Shown piece after piece: positions 61,185-64,000 of a stretch of DNA of 64,000 nucleotides; the stretch's first letter is position 1, and each line of letters starts with the position of its first letter. Below the pieces are notes generated by a model. It searched no databases, had not been told where the DNA came from, and worked only from the letters and a program-made list of their open reading frames with translations. A program made the position numbers and the translations under genes. This DNA comes from Sphingobacteriales bacterium TSM_CSM (GTDB lineage Bacteria; Bacteroidota; Bacteroidia; Chitinophagales; UBA2359). The stretch is taken from positions 1-64,000 of the forward strand of contig MTCR01000117.1 of the NCBI GenBank assembly GCA_002212725.1, given 5' to 3'.

Positions 61185-62645
61185 ATGGCCAATAAAAAAA
61201 GCGACAAGTTCTTTAAAAACTACATAAACGGAAGTATGCAGCCTCCTGCATCGGGCATGTATATTGACAACTATAACCCGGCAACCGGCGCTGTTTTTTC
61301 CTATATACCCGATTCTGATGAGCGAGATGTAGCCGCCGCCGTTGAGGCTGCCTGCCGGGCATTTGCCCAATGGGGAAACACCTCTTTAGATGAACGCTCC
61401 AGAATTTTACTGCGCATAGCCGACCTCATAGAACAAAACCTGCCCCAATTGGCCGCCGCCGAAACCGAAGATTCGGGCAAACCCATTACCCTTTCTTCTA
61501 CCTTAGACATTCCGCGTGCAGCTTCCAATTTTCGTTTTTTTGCTACCGCTGTGCCGCATTTTGCATCGGAAGCACACTACATGCCCGGCACAGCTATTAA
61601 CTACACCCTTCGGCGTCCTATTGGCGTGGTGGGGTGTATTTCGCCCTGGAATTTACCCCTGTACCTCTTTACCTGGAAAATAGCCCCGGCCCTGGCCGCC
61701 GGCAACTGTGTGGTAGCCAAACCTTCGGAAATTACGCCCCAAACAGCCTTTCTTTTAGCTGAAATATGTATAAATGCCGGACTGCCGCCCGGTGTTCTCA
61801 ACATTGTTCATGGCTATGGGCCCAAAGTGGGGCGCGCCATTGTGGGGCATGAACAGGTAAAAGCCATTTCATTTACCGGCGGCACCAAAACCGGACGCGA
61901 TATTGCCAAATTAGCGGCTCCCATGTTCAAAAAACTATCGCTTGAACTGGGCGGAAAAAACCCCAACATCATTTTTGCCGATTGCAATTTTTCCGAAATG
62001 CTGCAAACTACCGTGCGTTCATCGTTCAGCAATCAGGGGCAAATTTGCTTAGCCGGTTCGCGCATTTTTGTGCAACGCCCTATTTACGAAAAATTTAAAA
62101 ACGAGTTTATAGCCAAAACCTACCTGCTGAAAATGGGCGACCCCATGCAGGAAGACACCCAAATTGGCGCGGTGGTTTCTAAACAACATGCCGAAAAAAT
62201 ATTGTCGTACATAGACCTGGCACAACAGGAAGGCGGCAGGGTGTTGGTAGGCGGTAATGCGGTAAAACTAAAAGGCCGGTGCAGCAACGGCTGGTTTGTT
62301 GAACCCACTGTAATTGAAGGGTTAGATTTTACCTGCCGCACCAATCAGGAAGAAATTTTCGGGCCGGTGGTTACCATTACCCCTTTCGACACAGAAGAGG
62401 AGGTATTGCAATATGCCAACAGCACCCAATACGGCTTATCGGCCACCCTTTGGACACAAAACCTTACCCGCGCCCACCGCATGGCCGAAGAACTGGAGTG
62501 CGGCATTGTTTGGGTTAATTGCTGGCTGCTGCGCGACTTGCGAACCCCCTTTGGCGGCGTTAAAAATTCGGGCGTTGGCAGAGAGGGTGGGTGGGAGGCA
62601 TTTCGCTTTTTTACCGAAGCAAAAAATGTGTGTATTAAAACATAG
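61185..62645 (+). CDS. Aldehyde dehydrogenase, 2-aminomuconic/2-hydroxymuconic semialdehyde type
   Basis: Seen: 486 residues. Catalytic C288 in N-Q-G-Q-I-C-L-A-G-S, general base E254 in L-E-L-G-G-K-N-P, cofactor segment G-C-I-S-P-W-N-L-P-L-Y. The run R-P-I-G-V-V-G-C-I-S-P-W-N-L-P and K-P-S-E-I-T-P is close to the 2-aminomuconic-semialdehyde dehydrogenase group (ALDH8-like). Reaction: NAD-dependent oxidation of the semialdehyde to the acid, a step in tryptophan/3-hydroxyanthranilate or catechol degradation. The partner SDR lies on the other side of the restriction gene. Start ATG 61185. The other pathway genes (dioxygenase, decarboxylase) are not in the window. Confidence 0.88.
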   Translation: MANKKSDKFFKNYINGSMQPPASGMYIDNYNPATGAVFSYIPDSDERDVAAAVEAACRAFAQWGNTSLDERSRILLRIADLIEQNLPQLAAAETEDSGKPITLSSTLDIPRAASNFRFFATAVPHFASEAHYMPGTAINYTLRRPIGVVGCISPWNLPLYLFTWKIAPALAAGNCVVAKPSEITPQTAFLLAEICINAGLPPGVLNIVHGYGPKVGRAIVGHEQVKAISFTGGTKTGRDIAKLAAPMFKKLSLELGGKNPNIIFADCNFSEMLQTTVRSSFSNQGQICLAGSRIFVQRPIYEKFKNEFIAKTYLLKMGDPMQEDTQIGAVVSKQHAEKILSYIDLAQQEGGRVLVGGNAVKLKGRCSNGWFVEPTVIEGLDFTCRTNQEEIFGPVVTITPFDTEEEVLQYANSTQYGLSATLWTQNLTRAHRMAEELECGIVWVNCWLLRDLRTPFGGVKNSGVGREGGWEAFRFFTEAKNVCIKT

Positions 62646-62759
62646 CAACAGTGCAACAGGCAGGGCAGTATGCCGCTGCCGCCAAAATAACATGCAACAG
62701 CGCACCCAAACCGAACTTGTTTGGTTTATATTTTACTGCACAATACCCGCAAACCTCTC

Positions 62760-64000
62760 ATGATACCCGAAAACATAGTAACCAATATTATAGATGCTGC
62801 CCGCATAGAAGAGGTGGTATCAGATTTTGTAACCCTAAAGCGGCGCGGCGCCAACCTCATAGGGTTGTGTCCGTTTCATAATGAGCGCACACCGTCATTT
62901 TCGGTATCGCCCAGCAAGGGTATTTACAAATGTTTTGGCTGCGGTGCATCGGGCAGTGCGGTAAAGTTTGTAATGGAGCACGAAAAAATGACCTATCCCG
63001 AAGCGCTTCATTACCTGGCAAAAAAATATCACATTGTAATAGAAGAAGTTACCGATGAACAGGGCAAGCAGGAAAAGCAACACCTCGACAGCCTGTATGT
63101 GATAACCGATTTTGCCTGCCGGCACTTTGTTTATAACCTGCACCATACCGATGAGGGTAAAAGCGTGGGGCTGAGTTATTTTACCGGGCGCGGTTTTACC
63201 CGGCCAACCATAGAAAAATTTCAACTGGGCTACAGCTCCGGCAATTACAATACCTTTATTGACGAAGCGCGTCAAGGGCAGTTTAACCCCGATTTGCTGG
63301 TGCAAACCGGCGTAGTTACCCGAAAAAACGACCAAATGCTGCCGTTTTTCAGGGCAAGGGTAATGTTTCCCATACATAACCTGTCGGGTAAAGTGGTGGC
63401 TTTTGCCGGACGCACCTTGTCAAAAGACAAAAATCAACCTAAATACATTAACTCGCCCGAAACCGAAATTTACGTAAAAAGTAAAATTTTGTACGGCATG
63501 TATTTTGCCAAAAAAGAAATCAGGGCAAAAGACGAGTGCATTTTGGTAGAGGGTTATACCGATGTAATATCGCTGCATCAGGCAGGCATTGAAAATGTGG
63601 TAGCCTCATCGGGAACCTCGCTTACGCAAGATCAGATAAGGCTTATAAAACGCTACACTCCCAACATTACCATCCTCTACGACGGCGATGCTGCCGGTAT
63701 TAAAGCCGCTTTGCGCGGGGTAGATCTGGTGCTGGAAGAAGGGCTGAATGTAAAAATTGCCGTATTGCCCGGCAGCGAAGACCCCGACAGCTATGTGCAA
63801 CAGTATGGCAGGCAGGCGCTGCTGCAATTTCTGCAACAACAGGCCAAAGATTTTGTGCTGTTTAAAACCGAACTGTTTATTGCCGAAGCCGGCACAGACC
63901 CGGTAAAAAGAACGGCGCTTATCAAAGATATTATACAAACCATTGCCCGAATACCCGACCCCATTAAACGGCTTATGTATGTGAAAGAATGCAGCCACTT
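62760..64000 (+). CDS. dnaG: DNA primase, 5' part (cut by the window edge)
   Basis: Makes RNA primers for replication. Seen: the first ~413 residues; the frame is open to the right edge. Start ATG 62760 (M-I-P-E-N-I-V-T-N-I-I-D-A-A-R-I-E-E-V-V). CHC2 zinc finger: C37-P-F-H40 and C58-F-G-C61. Toprim domain: L-V-E-G-Y-T-D-V and I-L-Y-D-G-D-A-A-G-I-K-A with the metal-binding acidic residues. Full-length DnaG is usually 600-660 residues, so about 200 residues are missing beyond 64000. It starts 114 bp after the aldehyde dehydrogenase stop, with no clear promoter. Confidence 0.96.
   Translation, partial: MIPENIVTNIIDAARIEEVVSDFVTLKRRGANLIGLCPFHNERTPSFSVSPSKGIYKCFGCGASGSAVKFVMEHEKMTYPEALHYLAKKYHIVIEEVTDEQGKQEKQHLDSLYVITDFACRHFVYNLHHTDEGKSVGLSYFTGRGFTRPTIEKFQLGYSSGNYNTFIDEARQGQFNPDLLVQTGVVTRKNDQMLPFFRARVMFPIHNLSGKVVAFAGRTLSKDKNQPKYINSPETEIYVKSKILYGMYFAKKEIRAKDECILVEGYTDVISLHQAGIENVVASSGTSLTQDQIRLIKRYTPNITILYDGDAAGIKAALRGVDLVLEEGLNVKIAVLPGSEDPDSYVQQYGRQALLQFLQQQAKDFVLFKTELFIAEAGTDPVKRTALIKDIIQTIARIPDPIKRLMYVKECSH

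Overview
The window looks like a chromosomal segment of a Bacteroidota bacterium, probably an uncultured or little-studied lineage of the Chitinophagales/Sphingobacteriales/Saprospiria type. The signs are: several large secreted proteins with a type A C-terminal sorting domain of the type IX secretion system (T9SS); PKD-like domains; promoters of the TTG-N19/20-TAnnTTTG type (tRNA-Thr, dnaN, rho); DUF4271 next to uroporphyrinogen-III synthase; a DUF4397 lipoprotein; and a Rho factor with a long N-terminal insertion. Most genes have no Shine-Dalgarno sequence. Many genes strongly prefer C/G in third positions. The restriction-modification gene (57725-61039) and the pair of genes at 15371-16319 are visibly more AT-rich.

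Layout. 1-11019 is a mostly minus-strand block of secreted proteins: two glycosidase-like paralogues, two beta-lactamase-fold serine hydrolases and a T9SS beta-propeller protein, interrupted by a small lipoprotein and an MFS transporter. 11020-18166 is a replication/nucleotide block: nrdB, nrdA, an AT-rich two-gene insert, dnaN and tRNA-Thr(UGU). 18166-24250 holds a membrane-anchored patatin, an M20 amidohydrolase, rpmH and rho. 24251-31000 holds small lipoproteins, two CutA-like proteins and a large reprolysin-type metalloprotease. 31038-51000 is mainly housekeeping: ruvB, rlmN, an amidohydrolase, a TSUP transporter, an alkyltransferase-like protein, an AlkZ-like protein, a split YeeE/YedE sulfur transporter, a Glu/Leu-type dehydrogenase, trmB, purK, RDD, DUF4271, hemD, a SPATA20/YyaL-like protein, a LytTR regulator, an outer-membrane barrel and an isoaspartyl peptidase. 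51169-56516 holds two large T9SS surface proteins. 56870-64000 holds an SDR, a one-polypeptide restriction-modification enzyme, an aldehyde dehydrogenase and the 5' part of dnaG.

The most interesting region is 57725-61039. A MmeI-like restriction-modification protein (PD-ExK nuclease plus gamma-type methyltransferase) carries an in-frame insertion of about 165 residues that is itself a DUF559/Vsr-like nuclease. The insertion lies directly before the NPPF catalytic motif. Its right end is a palindromic C/G-rich repeat, and an almost perfect inverted copy of that repeat lies 157 bp further on, also inside the reading frame. A third, different palindromic repeat is embedded near the 3' end. Similar in-frame palindromic repeats sit in the T9SS sorting domain at 51350-51485. 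Together they suggest small mobile repeats, one with its own nuclease, that spread through coding sequences without breaking the frame.

Other notable signals: a G10 tract that puts the only ATG of a 1.09-kaa surface protein out of frame (possible phase variation); a shared C-terminal PKD-like module ending at the same residue in three unrelated secreted proteins; a 155-165-bp intergenic repeat in two inverted copies (11076 and 34511); an intrinsic terminator between nrdB and nrdA; and an alkyltransferase-like protein in which alanine replaces the acceptor cysteine. All family assignments come from reading motifs by eye; no database search was possible.
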